Positions 39,101 to 49,630 of a stretch of DNA of 57,971 nt are shown here, one piece after another. The position numbers and the translations under genes are program-made. This DNA is from Thiothrix nivea (GTDB lineage Bacteria; Pseudomonadota; Gammaproteobacteria; Thiotrichales; Thiotrichaceae). The notes beneath the pieces are model-generated. The model made no database searches. It was not told the origin of the DNA and worked only from the letters and a program-made list of their open reading frames with translations. The first letter of the stretch is position 1, and each line of letters begins with the position of its first letter. The DNA is taken from positions 1-57,971 of the forward strand of contig PDRT01000048.1 in NCBI GenBank assembly GCA_002746895.1, given 5' to 3'.

Positions 39101-39908
39101 GACTGGCGGAACACTGATTCTGGTAGATGATGAACCAACGGCTCTCCAGCGCCTGTTGAGCTTGTTGCAGGATGAGTATGAATGCCATTATGCACTGACC
39201 GGCACAGGCGGCTTACGTTTATACGAACAGTTGGTAGATAAAAATCCGGTGGTGGTTTGTGATGTGAAACTGCCGGATATGGCGGGTTTTGATGTTTGTC
39301 GTGCTATTAAAGCACAGAATCCGGCCACCTATGTCATGCTATTGACCGCTTATAATGACAGTGAACTCAGAATGGCCGGGCTGAATGCCTATGCGGACAG
39401 CTATATGGACAAGGTACAAAGTGATGAGGAAATCAGGCTAAAAGTCAGGAATGCTTTTAATACCATCCATTTTAATCATCCGGTGGAACCACCGGCGGTC
39501 ATGAATAAAGCTATAAATAACCACAATTTTGACAATTTCGAAGATCTGGTCAGAAACCGTCTGTTGGAATACTACAAACAGCCATCTACTGAGCGGGATA
39601 AACGTATCTGTAGTCTGGAGGCAATGGCGGACTTTACTAACCAGTCACCTCGTACCTTTCAGCGCAAAATGCAAAGGCTGGTTGGCCTGCCCTTCAAAAC
39701 GTTTCAGCTGAAAGTGCGCCTAGATCGGGGACGGGAGCTACTGATGGATGGCTTCAGCGTTACACAGATTGCCGAAATACTTGAGTTTTCAAGTCCTTCT
39801 CACTTCTCGCGTGCTTTCCGCGATTATTACGGTATGACGCCGGGGAAATATAAACGGTGTGCTCAAACTCAACCCGCCAGCAAATCCGCCCTCTTCGGAT
39901 TACGCTGA
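39090..39908 (+). CDS. Response regulator with AraC-type DNA-binding domain
   Basis: REC domain (LILVDDEP, VVVCDVKLPDMAGFDV, LLTAYND, DKVQSDEE) plus AraC HTH (VTQIAEILEFSSPSHFSRAFRDYYGMTPGKYK); overlaps the kinase 3' end. Confidence 0.93.
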   Translation: MTAKTGGTLILVDDEPTALQRLLSLLQDEYECHYALTGTGGLRLYEQLVDKNPVVVCDVKLPDMAGFDVCRAIKAQNPATYVMLLTAYNDSELRMAGLNAYADSYMDKVQSDEEIRLKVRNAFNTIHFNHPVEPPAVMNKAINNHNFDNFEDLVRNRLLEYYKQPSTERDKRICSLEAMADFTNQSPRTFQRKMQRLVGLPFKTFQLKVRLDRGRELLMDGFSVTQIAEILEFSSPSHFSRAFRDYYGMTPGKYKRCAQTQPASKSALFGLR

Positions 39909-40165
39909 TACAATACAGCCATGTTACCGATTTGCTGGATAAGCACAGCTTTGTCAGCACGCTTCAACAGTTGTTGTATCATCTCATCGCGGGCATTGCG
40001 ATCACCCACGCTGATTTTAACCTTGATTAACTGATGATAATCCAGCGCTGTATCAAGTTCTTCCAGTATACTGTCTTTCAGACCGTGTTGACCGATCATC
40101 ACTACCGGTTTGAGGTCGTGGGCCAGTCCCTTGAGACGTTTTTTCTGCGTTTCTTTTAATTCCAT
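39869..40165 (-). CDS. yhbY: Ribosome assembly RNA-binding protein YhbY
   Basis: LKGLAHDLKPVVMIGQHGLKDSILEELDTALDYHQLIKVKI. Confidence 0.95.
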   Translation of the reverse strand: MELKETQKKRLKGLAHDLKPVVMIGQHGLKDSILEELDTALDYHQLIKVKISVGDRNARDEMIQQLLKRADKAVLIQQIGNMAVLYQRNPKRADLLAG

Positions 40166-40244
40166 GGTAGGCTTTCCGAAAATTATCCGACAGTGTATGA
40201 AAGTATGAACTTTCGCCGGTAAGTGTAAGCACTAAATCAATCCT

Positions 40245-40865
40245 ATGGCAAGAAGCAAGAGCAGTCAGCGCTGGCTGCGTGAACACTTTGATGATGAATA
40301 CGTGAAAAAGTCGCAACAGGACGGCTATCGCTCGCGTGCTGTCTACAAGTTAAAGGAAATTCATGAAAAGGACCGGATTATTCAGCCGGGCCATACCGTG
40401 GTGGATCTGGGTGCGGCACCGGGTGGCTGGAGTCAGTACGCCAGTCAGCTGGTCGGACAGCAGGGGCGGGTCATCGCCAGTGACATTCTGCCGATTGATC
40501 CGCTACCGTTTGTGGAGTTTGTAGTTGGTGATTTTCGTGAGGATGAGGTGCTACAGGAGTTGCTGGGCTTATTAGGTGATAATAAGGCCGATCTTGTTAT
40601 TTCGGACATGGCACCCAACATCAGTGGTATGGAGGCTGTGGATCAGCCACGTTCCATTTATTTGTGCGAACTGGCACTGGATATGGCAACTCAGGTGCTG
40701 AAGCCCGGCGGGGGCTTTGTTGTCAAACTGTTTCAGGGTCAGGGGTCAGATGATTTTCTGAAAGCCGTGCGTAAACATTTCAAACGTGTAAAAATCCGTA
40801 AGCCATTGGCTTCAAGACCCCGTAGTCGTGAAGTATATGTGCTTGCACAGCATTTTATGGTGTAA
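40245..40865 (+). CDS. rlmE: 23S rRNA (uridine2552-2'-O) methyltransferase
   Basis: [31 protein letters not shown]...[15 protein letters not shown]...SDMAPNISG. Confidence 0.97.
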   Translation: MARSKSSQRWLREHFDDEYVKKSQQDGYRSRAVYKLKEIHEKDRIIQPGHTVVDLGAAPGGWSQYASQLVGQQGRVIASDILPIDPLPFVEFVVGDFREDEVLQELLGLLGDNKADLVISDMAPNISGMEAVDQPRSIYLCELALDMATQVLKPGGGFVVKLFQGQGSDDFLKAVRKHFKRVKIRKPLASRPRSREVYVLAQHFMV

Positions 40866-40925
40866 TATTTGTGAGAATTTTTGATCGTGGTTTTTGCGGC
40901 CACCTAGCGGAAATGGAGTATTTCC

Positions 40926-42851
40926 ATGAATGAATTAACCAAGAATTTACTGATTTGGGCAGTAATTGCGTTTGTACTGATCGCCGTATTCAGTAAATTC
41001 AGTGCGCCCACTCAGCCACCTTCACAACTGTCTTACTCGGAATTTATTCAAAGTGTACGCGAGAGTGCTGTCAAGGAAGTGGATATTAAGGGGCAGACCA
41101 TTGTCGGTACCACTGCGAATGGTACAAAATTCACAACCTACAGCCCACCGGATGATCCACAACTGGTGAATGACCTGCTGGCTAATAATGTCAAGGTGCG
41201 CGCCGCGCCACCGGAAGAACGCTCTATCTTCTGGGACATTGTGATTAGCTGGGTGCCGTTCCTGCTGATTATCGGTTTGTGGATTTACATCATGCGCCAG
41301 ATGCAGGGCGGCGGCGGTGGCCGGGGTGCAATGTCATTCGGCAAGAGCCGGGCACGAATGATGACGGAAGATCAGGTTAAAGTGAATTTCAGTGATGTCG
41401 CCGGTTGTGAGGAAGCAAAGGATGAAGTCGGCGAACTGGTGGAATTCCTGCGTGATCCGGGCAAATTCCAGAAACTGGGCGGTAAAATTCCGCGCGGTGT
41501 GCTGATGGTGGGTTCACCGGGCACAGGTAAAACCTTGCTGGCCAAGGCGATTGCCGGTGAAGCAAAAGTACCGTTCTTCAGTATTTCCGGCTCTGATTTT
41601 GTGGAGATGTTTGTTGGTGTCGGTGCCTCCCGGGTACGTGACATGTTCGAACAGGCGAAGAAACATGCACCGTGCATTATCTTTATTGATGAAATTGATG
41701 CCGTAGGCCGTCAGCGTGGTGCCGGTCTTGGCGGTGGTCATGATGAACGCGAACAGACGCTGAACCAGCTGCTGGTTGAGATGGATGGTTTTGAGGGCAG
41801 TGAAGGCATTATTGTGATTGCGGCCACCAACCGTCCGGATGTCCTTGACCCCGCATTATTACGCCCCGGTCGTTTTGACCGTCAGGTAGTGGTGCCACTG
41901 CCGGATGTGCGTGGTCGTGAGCAAATTCTCAGGGTACACATGCGAAAAGTACCCCTGGGTGATGATGTTAAACCGTCACTGATTGCCCGCGGTACGCCGG
42001 GATTCTCCGGTGCCGATCTGGCGAACCTGGTTAATGAAGCGGCATTATTTGCGGCGCGTGCGAATAAGCGCACGGTGGATATGTCCGAGTTTGAAGATGC
42101 CAAAGACAAGATCATGATGGGCGCTGAGCGCAAGTCAATGGTGATGAATGAGGATGAAAAGCTGAATACGGCTTATCACGAAGCAGGACATGCCATTGTC
42201 GGGCTGAAAGTACCGTCACATGATCCGGTGTACAAAGTCACCATTATTCCGCGGGGCCGGGCACTGGGTGTGACCATGTATCTGCCGGAAGAAGACCGTT
42301 ACAGTGCCAGCAAGGAACGTCTGGAAAGCCAGATTTCCAGCCTGTTTGGTGGCCGAATTGCTGAAGAACTGACACTGGGCGAGGAAGGTGTAACGACCGG
42401 TGCCTCCAATGATATTGAGCGTGCCACCGAGATTGCACGGAATATGGTGACCAAGTGGGGCCTGTCCAATAAGCTGGGGCCTTTGTCTTACTCTGAAGAT
42501 GAAGGAGAGGTGTTCCTTGGCCGCAGTGTGACACAGCATAAGCACATGTCTGATGAAACAGCCCATGCAATTGATCAGGAAATCCGTGATTTTATCGACC
42601 GTAACTATCAGCGGGCAGAAAATATTCTGAAAGAGAATATTGATAAGCTGCATGCAATGGCCAAGGCGCTAATGAAGTACGAAACCATTGATCGTAAACA
42701 GATTGATGCGATTATGCGTGGTGAGGAGCCACCACCACCTTCCGACTGGTCTGATGATGGTGAATCCGGTCCGTCCGGCACACCACCTTCGGCCAAAAAG
42801 AAAGAGACTGACACGGATGTGGACAATTCAATTGTCGGTGATCCTGCTTAA
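40926..42851 (+). CDS. ftsH: ATP-dependent zinc metalloprotease FtsH
   Basis: Walker [32 protein letters not shown] zinc site. Confidence 0.98.
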   Translation: MNELTKNLLIWAVIAFVLIAVFSKFSAPTQPPSQLSYSEFIQSVRESAVKEVDIKGQTIVGTTANGTKFTTYSPPDDPQLVNDLLANNVKVRAAPPEERSIFWDIVISWVPFLLIIGLWIYIMRQMQGGGGGRGAMSFGKSRARMMTEDQVKVNFSDVAGCEEAKDEVGELVEFLRDPGKFQKLGGKIPRGVLMVGSPGTGKTLLAKAIAGEAKVPFFSISGSDFVEMFVGVGASRVRDMFEQAKKHAPCIIFIDEIDAVGRQRGAGLGGGHDEREQTLNQLLVEMDGFEGSEGIIVIAATNRPDVLDPALLRPGRFDRQVVVPLPDVRGREQILRVHMRKVPLGDDVKPSLIARGTPGFSGADLANLVNEAALFAARANKRTVDMSEFEDAKDKIMMGAERKSMVMNEDEKLNTAYHEAGHAIVGLKVPSHDPVYKVTIIPRGRALGVTMYLPEEDRYSASKERLESQISSLFGGRIAEELTLGEEGVTTGASNDIERATEIARNMVTKWGLSNKLGPLSYSEDEGEVFLGRSVTQHKHMSDETAHAIDQEIRDFIDRNYQRAENILKENIDKLHAMAKALMKYETIDRKQIDAIMRGEEPPPPSDWSDDGESGPSGTPPSAKKKETDTDVDNSIVGDPA

Positions 42852-42874
42852 AAATAGGGGTATCTTTATTAATG

Positions 42875-42901
42875 AGGCGCGGTTTTCCGCGCCTTTGTTT
42901 T
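42875..42901 (+). terminator. Intrinsic terminator after ftsH
   Basis: AGGCGCGG-TTTT-CCGCGCCT followed by TTGTTTT. Confidence 0.8.
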
Positions 42902-42921
42902 ATGATGGGGCGGATTAATCA

Positions 42922-43782
42922 ATGACGAATAGACTCTCTGAATTACGTTCTGAAATAAGCGTCATGGGCATTCTTAATGTCACGCCGGATTCCTTCTCGG
43001 ACGGCGGGCAGTTTGTGGTGCGTGATCAGGCATTACAGCATGTTGAAGTCATGATTCGGGAGGGTGCTGCGATTATCGATATCGGGGGAGAGTCCACACG
43101 TCCGGGGGCGCAGGATGTCAGTGCAGAACAGGAGCTGGAGCGGGTAATCCCGGTGCTGGAAATGATCAAGCAGCGCTTTGATATTCCGGTTTCTGTCGAT
43201 ACCAGTAAATCTGTGGTGATGCAGCAGGCCATTGCCGCCGGTGCTGATATGATTAATGATGTCAGGGCACTGCAGGAAGACGGTGCATTACAGGTTTGTG
43301 CGGGCAGTGAGGTTGATGTGTGCCTGATGCACATGCTGGGCCAGCCGCGTACCATGCAGGTTAATCCGTCCTATGCTAACGTGGTGAGTGATATTGCTGA
43401 TTTTTTCAGCCAGCGTTTGACTGACTGCGAGCAGGCCGGGTTGTCCGCTGAGCGAATCTGGCTTGATCCGGGGTTTGGTTTTGGCAAAACACTGGAGCAC
43501 AATATTGAATTATTGCAGCAACTGGATGAACTGAATCGCTTTCAATTACCACTATTGGTAGGTATGTCACGCAAAACGATGATTGGAGCGATACTCGGGG
43601 ATTGTCCGGTGGCTGAACGTTTACAGGGCAGTGTGGCTGCAGCAGTGATTGCGGCGATGAATGGTGCAAAAATGCTGCGGGTACATGATGTGAAGGCAAC
43701 CGTTGATGCATTAAAAATGGTACAGGCCATAAAATACAAAAAAACAGGCTTAGTGCCTGCTACAGGAATTGATCATGTCTAA
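42922..43782 (+). CDS. folP: Dihydropteroate synthase
   Basis: [56 protein letters not shown]. Confidence 0.97.
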   Translation: MTNRLSELRSEISVMGILNVTPDSFSDGGQFVVRDQALQHVEVMIREGAAIIDIGGESTRPGAQDVSAEQELERVIPVLEMIKQRFDIPVSVDTSKSVVMQQAIAAGADMINDVRALQEDGALQVCAGSEVDVCLMHMLGQPRTMQVNPSYANVVSDIADFFSQRLTDCEQAGLSAERIWLDPGFGFGKTLEHNIELLQQLDELNRFQLPLLVGMSRKTMIGAILGDCPVAERLQGSVAAAVIAAMNGAKMLRVHDVKATVDALKMVQAIKYKKTGLVPATGIDHV

Positions 43783-45109
43783 AAAATATTTTGGAACAGA
43801 TGGTATCCGTGGCCGGATTGGTGAATATCCGATGACGCCGGATTTTGTGCTCAAGCTGGGTTGGGCGGCGGGTAAGGTTTTAACCACCAATGGCCATCCA
43901 CTGGTACTGATCGGTAAAGATCCACGCATTTCCGGCTATATGCTGGAATCCGCATTACAGGCCGGACTGGCGGCTGCGGGCGTAAATGTCCGCCTGCTCG
44001 GGCCAATGCCGACTCCGGGGGTGGCTTATCTAACCCGCGCTTTCCGTGCCTCTGCCGGCATTGTGATCAGTGCTTCGCATAACCCCTATCATGACAACGG
44101 CGTAAAGTTCTTTGCTGCCAATGGCATGAAGCTGCCGGATGAGACTGAACACCGGATTGAAACCTATCTTGAAAGTGAGCTGGCAACCGTGCCTTCAGAA
44201 GAGCTGGGGCGAACGGTGCGTATTAATGATGCTGCCGGGCGCTATATTGAATTCTGTAAGCGCGGCTTGCCAAACTCGTTGTCGCTGAAAGGTCTGCGCA
44301 TTGTCGTGGATTGTGCCAATGGTGCGACGTATCATATTGCCCCGGATGTTTTCAGTGAGCTGGGAGCCGAGGTCATTGCGATTGGTAATCAGCCGGATGG
44401 ATTTAATATCAATAAAAACTGTGGCGCAACAGCGGTGGGTTCTCTGAGTGACAAGGTGCTTGAATACCGTGCGGACATCGGCATAGCACTGGATGGGGAT
44501 GGTGACCGGCTGATTATGGTCGATCACAAGGGCGAGAAGGTGGATGGTGATGAGGCACTGGCGATTATTGCGGCATTCCGGCGTAATGAGGAAGGCCTGA
44601 AAACCGGTGTGGTCGGTACGCTGATGAGTAATCTGGGACTGGAGAAAGCCATTAAAGGCTTTGGTATGCCCTTTTACCGCGCCAATGTCGGTGATCGTTA
44701 CGTTGTCTCACAGATGATGGAACATAATTGCCTGTTAGGTGGCGAAGGTTCCGGCCATTTGATTGTACGCGACCATACGCCGACCGGTGACGGGATCGTT
44801 GCCGCACTGCAGATTCTGCGGGCCATGATCGCCACGGGGCAATCCCTGCACGATATTAAGCATGTGATGAATAAATATCCGCAAACGCTGGTGAATGTAC
44901 CGGTTAAACAGCGGATTAACCTGGATACAGCCACCGGTGTGCAGGATGCCGTAAAGCAGGTCGAGTCACGTCTGGGTGAGCGCGGGCGGGTGCTGTTACG
45001 TGCGTCCGGAACCGAGCCACTGATCCGGGTCATGGTGGAAGGCGATGATGTCGGAGAGACCTTCCAGTTGGCGAATAATATTGCGGCAGCAGTGCGCGAG
45101 GCTGCCTGA
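43775..45109 (+). CDS. glmM: Phosphoglucosamine mutase
   Basis: [46 protein letters not shown]. Confidence 0.97.
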   Translation: MSKKYFGTDGIRGRIGEYPMTPDFVLKLGWAAGKVLTTNGHPLVLIGKDPRISGYMLESALQAGLAAAGVNVRLLGPMPTPGVAYLTRAFRASAGIVISASHNPYHDNGVKFFAANGMKLPDETEHRIETYLESELATVPSEELGRTVRINDAAGRYIEFCKRGLPNSLSLKGLRIVVDCANGATYHIAPDVFSELGAEVIAIGNQPDGFNINKNCGATAVGSLSDKVLEYRADIGIALDGDGDRLIMVDHKGEKVDGDEALAIIAAFRRNEEGLKTGVVGTLMSNLGLEKAIKGFGMPFYRANVGDRYVVSQMMEHNCLLGGEGSGHLIVRDHTPTGDGIVAALQILRAMIATGQSLHDIKHVMNKYPQTLVNVPVKQRINLDTATGVQDAVKQVESRLGERGRVLLRASGTEPLIRVMVEGDDVGETFQLANNIAAAVREAA

Positions 45110-45187
45110 TCCTTATTCCTTAAAAAGAATTGATTTCTCGGCATACTATCGGTACTCTTTCGCCCTTGCTTAGAGGAAAGGACAGGT

Positions 45188-45952
45188 ATGAGACGTTCAT
45201 TGATCGCCGGAAACTGGAAGCTGAATGGCTCCGGTGCTTCTGTTGAAACGTTGGTAAATGGCATTCTGGCTGGTGCTGCTGATCTGAGTGATGTATCCAT
45301 TGCAGTTTGTGCACCGTATGTTTACATCCCGCAGGTAGCACAGTTATTGCAGGGCAGTTCGGTCGCTCTCGGAGCGCAAGATGTCAGTGAACATAATGCA
45401 GGGGCTTTTACCGGTGAGGTTTCGGCACCCATGCTGGAAGAGTTTGGCTGTCAGTATGTCATTGTCGGACACTCTGAGCGCCGCGCCCTTTTCGGCGAGC
45501 GTGATGAAGATACCGCAGCCAAGTTTGCAGCGGCACGCAAACAGGGTTTGACACCTATTTTATGTGTCGGTGAAACACTGGAAGAACGTGAGCAGGGTGT
45601 AACAGAGACGGTTGTTGGCCGACAGCTGGATGCAGTGATTGCCTTGGAAGGAGAGGCAGCACTGGCGGATGCGGTGATTGCTTATGAACCGGTCTGGGCA
45701 ATCGGAACCGGCGAGACTGCAACACCTCAGCAGGCACAGGATGTCCATGCGTTTATCCGGAGTAAAATCGCTGCATTAGATGCAGAGGTCGCTGACAAGG
45801 TACAGATACTATATGGTGGCAGTGTAAAAGGTAGTAACGCTGCTGAATTATTTGCGATGGCGGATATTGATGGTGGCCTGATTGGCGGGGCTTCGCTACA
45901 GGCGCAGGACTTTCTTGCGATTTGTCAGGCAGGACATGACGCAGGCCACTAA
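45188..45952 (+). CDS. tpiA: Triosephosphate isomerase
   Basis: RRSLIAGNWKLNGS; YVIVGHSERR; VIAYEPVWAIGTGETATPQQAQ; ILYGGSVKGSNA. Confidence 0.98.
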   Translation: MRRSLIAGNWKLNGSGASVETLVNGILAGAADLSDVSIAVCAPYVYIPQVAQLLQGSSVALGAQDVSEHNAGAFTGEVSAPMLEEFGCQYVIVGHSERRALFGERDEDTAAKFAAARKQGLTPILCVGETLEEREQGVTETVVGRQLDAVIALEGEAALADAVIAYEPVWAIGTGETATPQQAQDVHAFIRSKIAALDAEVADKVQILYGGSVKGSNAAELFAMADIDGGLIGGASLQAQDFLAICQAGHDAGH

Positions 45953-45971
45953 GCCAGTTTAGAATTTAATC

Positions 45972-46430
45972 ATGTTATATAATATTTTACTGATCGTACA
46001 GATTATTATTTCCGTTGGAATTATTGTGCTGGTACTGATGCAGCATGGTAAAGGTGCTGATGCCGGTGCTGCGTTTGGCAGTGGTGCATCTGGCACAGTG
46101 TTTGGTGCCCGTGGTTCAGGCAGCTTTCTGAGTCGTTCGACTGCTATTCTGGCGACAGTATTTTTCCTGAACTCAATTGCGCTGGCCTGGCTGGTTTCTA
46201 ATCACACCACGGAGTTCAGTAGTGTTATGGATGCGATTCAGACGGAAGAGTCTGCACCGGCTCCAGCAGCTACTGGCAGTGAAGTTCCGGTAGTACCCGG
46301 ACAGGAAGCGAACACAGCCAGTCAGAGTGAAGTGCCTGCTCCGGCTGATGAAGTACCTGTTGCCCCGCCTGCACAATCGTCGGAAGTGCCGACGGCTCCA
46401 GCAGCGGAAGAGAATACGCAACAACAGTAA
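45972..46430 (+). CDS. secG: Preprotein translocase subunit SecG
   Basis: LVLMQHGKGADAGAAFGSGASGTVFGARGSGSFLSRSTAILATVFF; P/A/E-rich tail. Confidence 0.95.
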   Translation: MLYNILLIVQIIISVGIIVLVLMQHGKGADAGAAFGSGASGTVFGARGSGSFLSRSTAILATVFFLNSIALAWLVSNHTTEFSSVMDAIQTEESAPAPAATGSEVPVVPGQEANTASQSEVPAPADEVPVAPPAQSSEVPTAPAAEENTQQQ

Positions 46431-46446
46431 GCAAAACGCATTTAAC

Positions 46447-46533
46447 GCCGATGTGGTGGAATTGGTAGACACGCCATCTTGAGGGGGTGGTGACCATTAG
46501 GTCGTGCGAGTTCAAGTCTCGCCATCGGCACCA
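46447..46533 (+). tRNA. tRNA-Leu (GAG)
   Basis: GCCGATG...CATCGGC acceptor, anticodon loop TTGAGGG (GAG), long variable arm, GTTCAAGTC T loop, encoded CCA. Confidence 0.93.
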
Positions 46534-47157
46534 TTTGATAATTCGGGGAAATCTGAAAAAGTCCTGAAAACCAGCTACAGAGCTGATTGTTGTGTTCTTG
46601 GTTATCAATGTTCGAGCATATACCGTGACAGCCCTGCCAAAACTGATGCATGAGCATGATATGGAGCATGTTTTACTGTTTCTGAGTACAGTACTGTTTG
46701 TATTGAGTAAAAAGCCAAAACCACCAACCGAATCTGTTAGTGGCGATAGACCAAGCGACGCGTTGGGTTAAGCAGGAGTGTTGACCATTTTGAGTCCGGG
46801 ATGCGTATGAAACTCACCCCATTAAATGGCTATGTGTGAGTGACGCATGGATGAGTGAGGGGCGGCGGCTTTTATTCAGCGGGAGCTGCTGGCCGTTTGC
46901 AAGCCCGGTTTTCTAATGTCGAAAAATGTATTAACATAAGATTTTCTTTGCGAATTTTGTTCAGTGTGAACAGAAGTAACTAAAGAAGCAACCGTTAGTT
47001 GTGGTGGTTTCTAACCATTTTTGACCTGGATTATGTTTAACGTGTTGCTTTTTGCCAACAATCGTAATAGTCTTCACTCTGGAGACTGTTCCTGGTAGCT
47101 GAGTTCCGGTTTGAGTGCTTGGCGGATTTTAACTTTAAAAGATAGTAAGGCGGAATT

Positions 47158-47955
47158 ATGAAACTGAAACTGAATGTTTTGGCAGTTGCGGTGGCTGCTT
47201 CATTGGCTTTCCCTATGGCAGCTCAGGCAGATCTGAAGATCTCGGGTGATATCGGTTTGGCGTATGACAGCGAGGCCGAGGCCTTTGGTCACGAAGGCTC
47301 CGAGGTGAATCTTGATGCCACTTCCCAGACTGGTAGCGTGACTTATATGGGACATGCCGAGGTTGAGCTGGCTAGAGAAGATGGCTCTGATGTTAAAATT
47401 GATGAAATCAGAGTAGGCGCAAAAGGTGGCTTCGGCGAAGTATGGCTGGGTGATGTCGATAATGCCTGTGACCAGTTTGATCCAAGTCCATACGACGAGT
47501 TCCTGTCTCAGGAATCATCATCCTGTCGTGGTAACGATGCCTACAACCTTGTATACAAGAACAAGATCAACAATGTTGAGTTCGCCGTTTCTCATAACCC
47601 GAACGAAGAGGAAAGTGCTATCGGTATGCGGGCTGGTCTGGGTCCTGTCAAAGTGAACCTGGGCTATGAAAAGCTGGATGATGACAAGTATAAGGATGAC
47701 GATATAGTTTCTTACGGTATTAAAGCTGGTTTTAATAACTTCGAAGTTAATGCTGAAGGCAATGATGACGACGAGTGGGGCTTCAGTGCCAAATATGCGA
47801 TTAATAATAACACCATCTGGGCGGGCACCAGTGATGAAAAAGATGTTGTCGTTGGTTATCACTATGATCACGGCAATATGAAATATGTTATTGAACACTA
47901 TGCTCCAGATGAAGGTGACAAGATTACTAAAGCCGGTGTTGTTTACAGCTTCTAA
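47158..47955 (+). CDS. Gram-negative porin
   Basis: Signal peptide MKLKLNVLAVAVAASLAFPMAAQA; KISGDIGLAYDS; acidic beta-barrel pattern ending GVVYSF. Confidence 0.88.
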   Translation: MKLKLNVLAVAVAASLAFPMAAQADLKISGDIGLAYDSEAEAFGHEGSEVNLDATSQTGSVTYMGHAEVELAREDGSDVKIDEIRVGAKGGFGEVWLGDVDNACDQFDPSPYDEFLSQESSSCRGNDAYNLVYKNKINNVEFAVSHNPNEEESAIGMRAGLGPVKVNLGYEKLDDDKYKDDDIVSYGIKAGFNNFEVNAEGNDDDEWGFSAKYAINNNTIWAGTSDEKDVVVGYHYDHGNMKYVIEHYAPDEGDKITKAGVVYSF

Positions 47956-47991
47956 TCAGTCGATTTAGTTGATATTTTATTGTCACTAAAC

Positions 47992-48017
47992 AAAAAGGCA
48001 GCTTCGGCTGCCTTTTT
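47992..48017 (+). terminator. Intrinsic terminator after porin
   Basis: AAAAAGGCAGC-TTCG-GCTGCCTTTTT. Confidence 0.9.
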
Positions 48018-48029
48018 GTTATTTATAAA

Positions 48030-48045
48030 TTGACGTTCACGTTAA
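48030..48045 (+). promoter_or_regulatory. Candidate operator for the adjacent MerR-family regulator
   Basis: Dyad TTGACGT-TC-ACGTTAA just upstream of the merR-fad operon; near-palindromic, LiuR-like. Confidence 0.55.
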
Positions 48046-48076
48046 GTAGTTATAGTATTCGTAAAGAGGAATTTCC

Positions 48077-48475
48077 ATGGTCCAACTACTGAGTATTTCC
48101 GAACTGGCCGGTGAGTTGGGTGTAACCGCCCGCACTATTCGTTTTTACGAAGATAAACAGCTGATTAAACCACAGCGGGTCGGCGCAAACCGGGTCTACA
48201 ATTATAAAGACCGTGCCCGAATGCAGCTGATCCTGCGTGGTAAGCGGCTCGGCTTTTCGCTGGATGAGATTCGCGAGTATATGGACTTATACGATGCTGA
48301 CCCTGATCCGGCACAGCACGATCAGGTCCGGTTTCTGCTGGAACGTGTGCGATTGCGTCAGGCAGAATTACATGAACAGCAACAGGATATTCAGGAAATG
48401 TTAGGCGAGCTGGCGGGGATTGAAGCCGAATGCCTCAGTATTGTTGGTACAACAGATAATGATGCACAGCTGTGA
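48077..48475 (+). CDS. MerR-family transcriptional regulator
   Basis: LLSISELAGELGVTARTIRFYEDKQLIKPQRVGANRVYNYKDRARMQLILRGKRLGFSLDEI. Confidence 0.92.
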   Translation: MVQLLSISELAGELGVTARTIRFYEDKQLIKPQRVGANRVYNYKDRARMQLILRGKRLGFSLDEIREYMDLYDADPDPAQHDQVRFLLERVRLRQAELHEQQQDIQEMLGELAGIEAECLSIVGTTDNDAQL

Positions 48476-48505
48476 TGCTGTGCGGCAGGCCGCAGGAGAA
48501 GTGGA

Positions 48506-49630
48506 ATGAGAAATGTAGTGATTGCCGGATACCGGCGTACCCCGTTTACGCTGGCTCACAAGGGCAGTTTGGTTAAGGTTCGCCCGGATGATCTGGCGGC
48601 TGTCGCGGTCCAGGGTGTCATGGCACAAACCGGTGTCGATGGCAGGGAGATTGAGGATCTGATACTGGGTTGTGCCTTTCCCGAGGGAGAGCAGGGCCTG
48701 AATGCCGGTCGTTTGGTTGCCTTATTGGCAGATTTACCACAAACCGTTGCCGGAGCCACGGTTAATCGTTTTTGCGGCTCATCCATGCAAGCCATCCATC
48801 AGGCCGCCGGAGCCATTCAGATGAATGCCGGAGAGGCTTTTATCTGTGCCGGTGTGGAGTCAATGACCCGTATTCCAATGGCGGGTTTCAACCCGGCACC
48901 GAATCCGGCGCTGTATGAACGTATACCCGCTGCTTATATGAGTATGGGAATGACGGCTGAGAATCTGGCAAAAAAATATGCCATCTCCCGTGAGGAGCAG
49001 GAGGCCTTTGCCGTTACCAGCCACCTGAAAGCTGCGGTGGCACAGGAAGCCGGTCATCTGGCCGATGAGATTGTCGCGGTGGCCGGGGTGACACAGGACG
49101 GCTGTATTCGCCCGGAGACAACGGCGGAAACACTGGCGGAATTGCGGTTGGCCTTTGATGAGCAGGGTTCCGTGACGGCGGGTACTTCATCGCCGCTGAC
49201 CGATGGTGCGGTGGCGACTCTGGTTTGCAGCGAGGATTTTGCCAAAGCCCACGGTCTGGAGGTGCTGGCAAAAATCCGTAGCGTCGCTGTCGCCGGGTGT
49301 GCGCCGGAAATCATGGGAATCGGCCCGGTACACTCAACACGCAAGGCACTGGAACGCGCCAGGCTGCAAGCCAGTGATATTGATATTATCGAACTGAATG
49401 AGGCATTTGCTGCCCAGGCGATTCCCTGTATCCGCGAACTGGGGCTGGATGAGGAGAAAATCAATCGGGATGGCGGTGCAATTGCACTGGGGCATCCGCT
49501 GGGAGCCACCGGTGCACGGATTACTGCCAAAGCCGCTGCATTGCTCAAGCGTGAGGGCCAACAGTTTGCGCTGGCCACCCAGTGTATCGGCGGTGGACAG
49601 GGTATTGCGACGATTCTGGAGGCCGTCTGA
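48506..49630 (+). CDS. Thiolase (acetyl-CoA C-acyltransferase)
   Basis: VNRFCGSSMQAIHQA; ELNEAFAAQAI; GGAIALGHPLGATGAR. Confidence 0.95.
   Translation: MRNVVIAGYRRTPFTLAHKGSLVKVRPDDLAAVAVQGVMAQTGVDGREIEDLILGCAFPEGEQGLNAGRLVALLADLPQTVAGATVNRFCGSSMQAIHQAAGAIQMNAGEAFICAGVESMTRIPMAGFNPAPNPALYERIPAAYMSMGMTAENLAKKYAISREEQEAFAVTSHLKAAVAQEAGHLADEIVAVAGVTQDGCIRPETTAETLAELRLAFDEQGSVTAGTSSPLTDGAVATLVCSEDFAKAHGLEVLAKIRSVAVAGCAPEIMGIGPVHSTRKALERARLQASDIDIIELNEAFAAQAIPCIRELGLDEEKINRDGGAIALGHPLGATGARITAKAAALLKREGQQFALATQCIGGGQGIATILEAV

Noticed and set aside
46646-46771. 41-codon ORF MHEHDMEHVLLFLSTVLFVLSKKPKPPTESVSGDRPSDALG
   Set aside because: One possible TM segment but no Shine-Dalgarno and no recognisable family; insufficient to call a gene.
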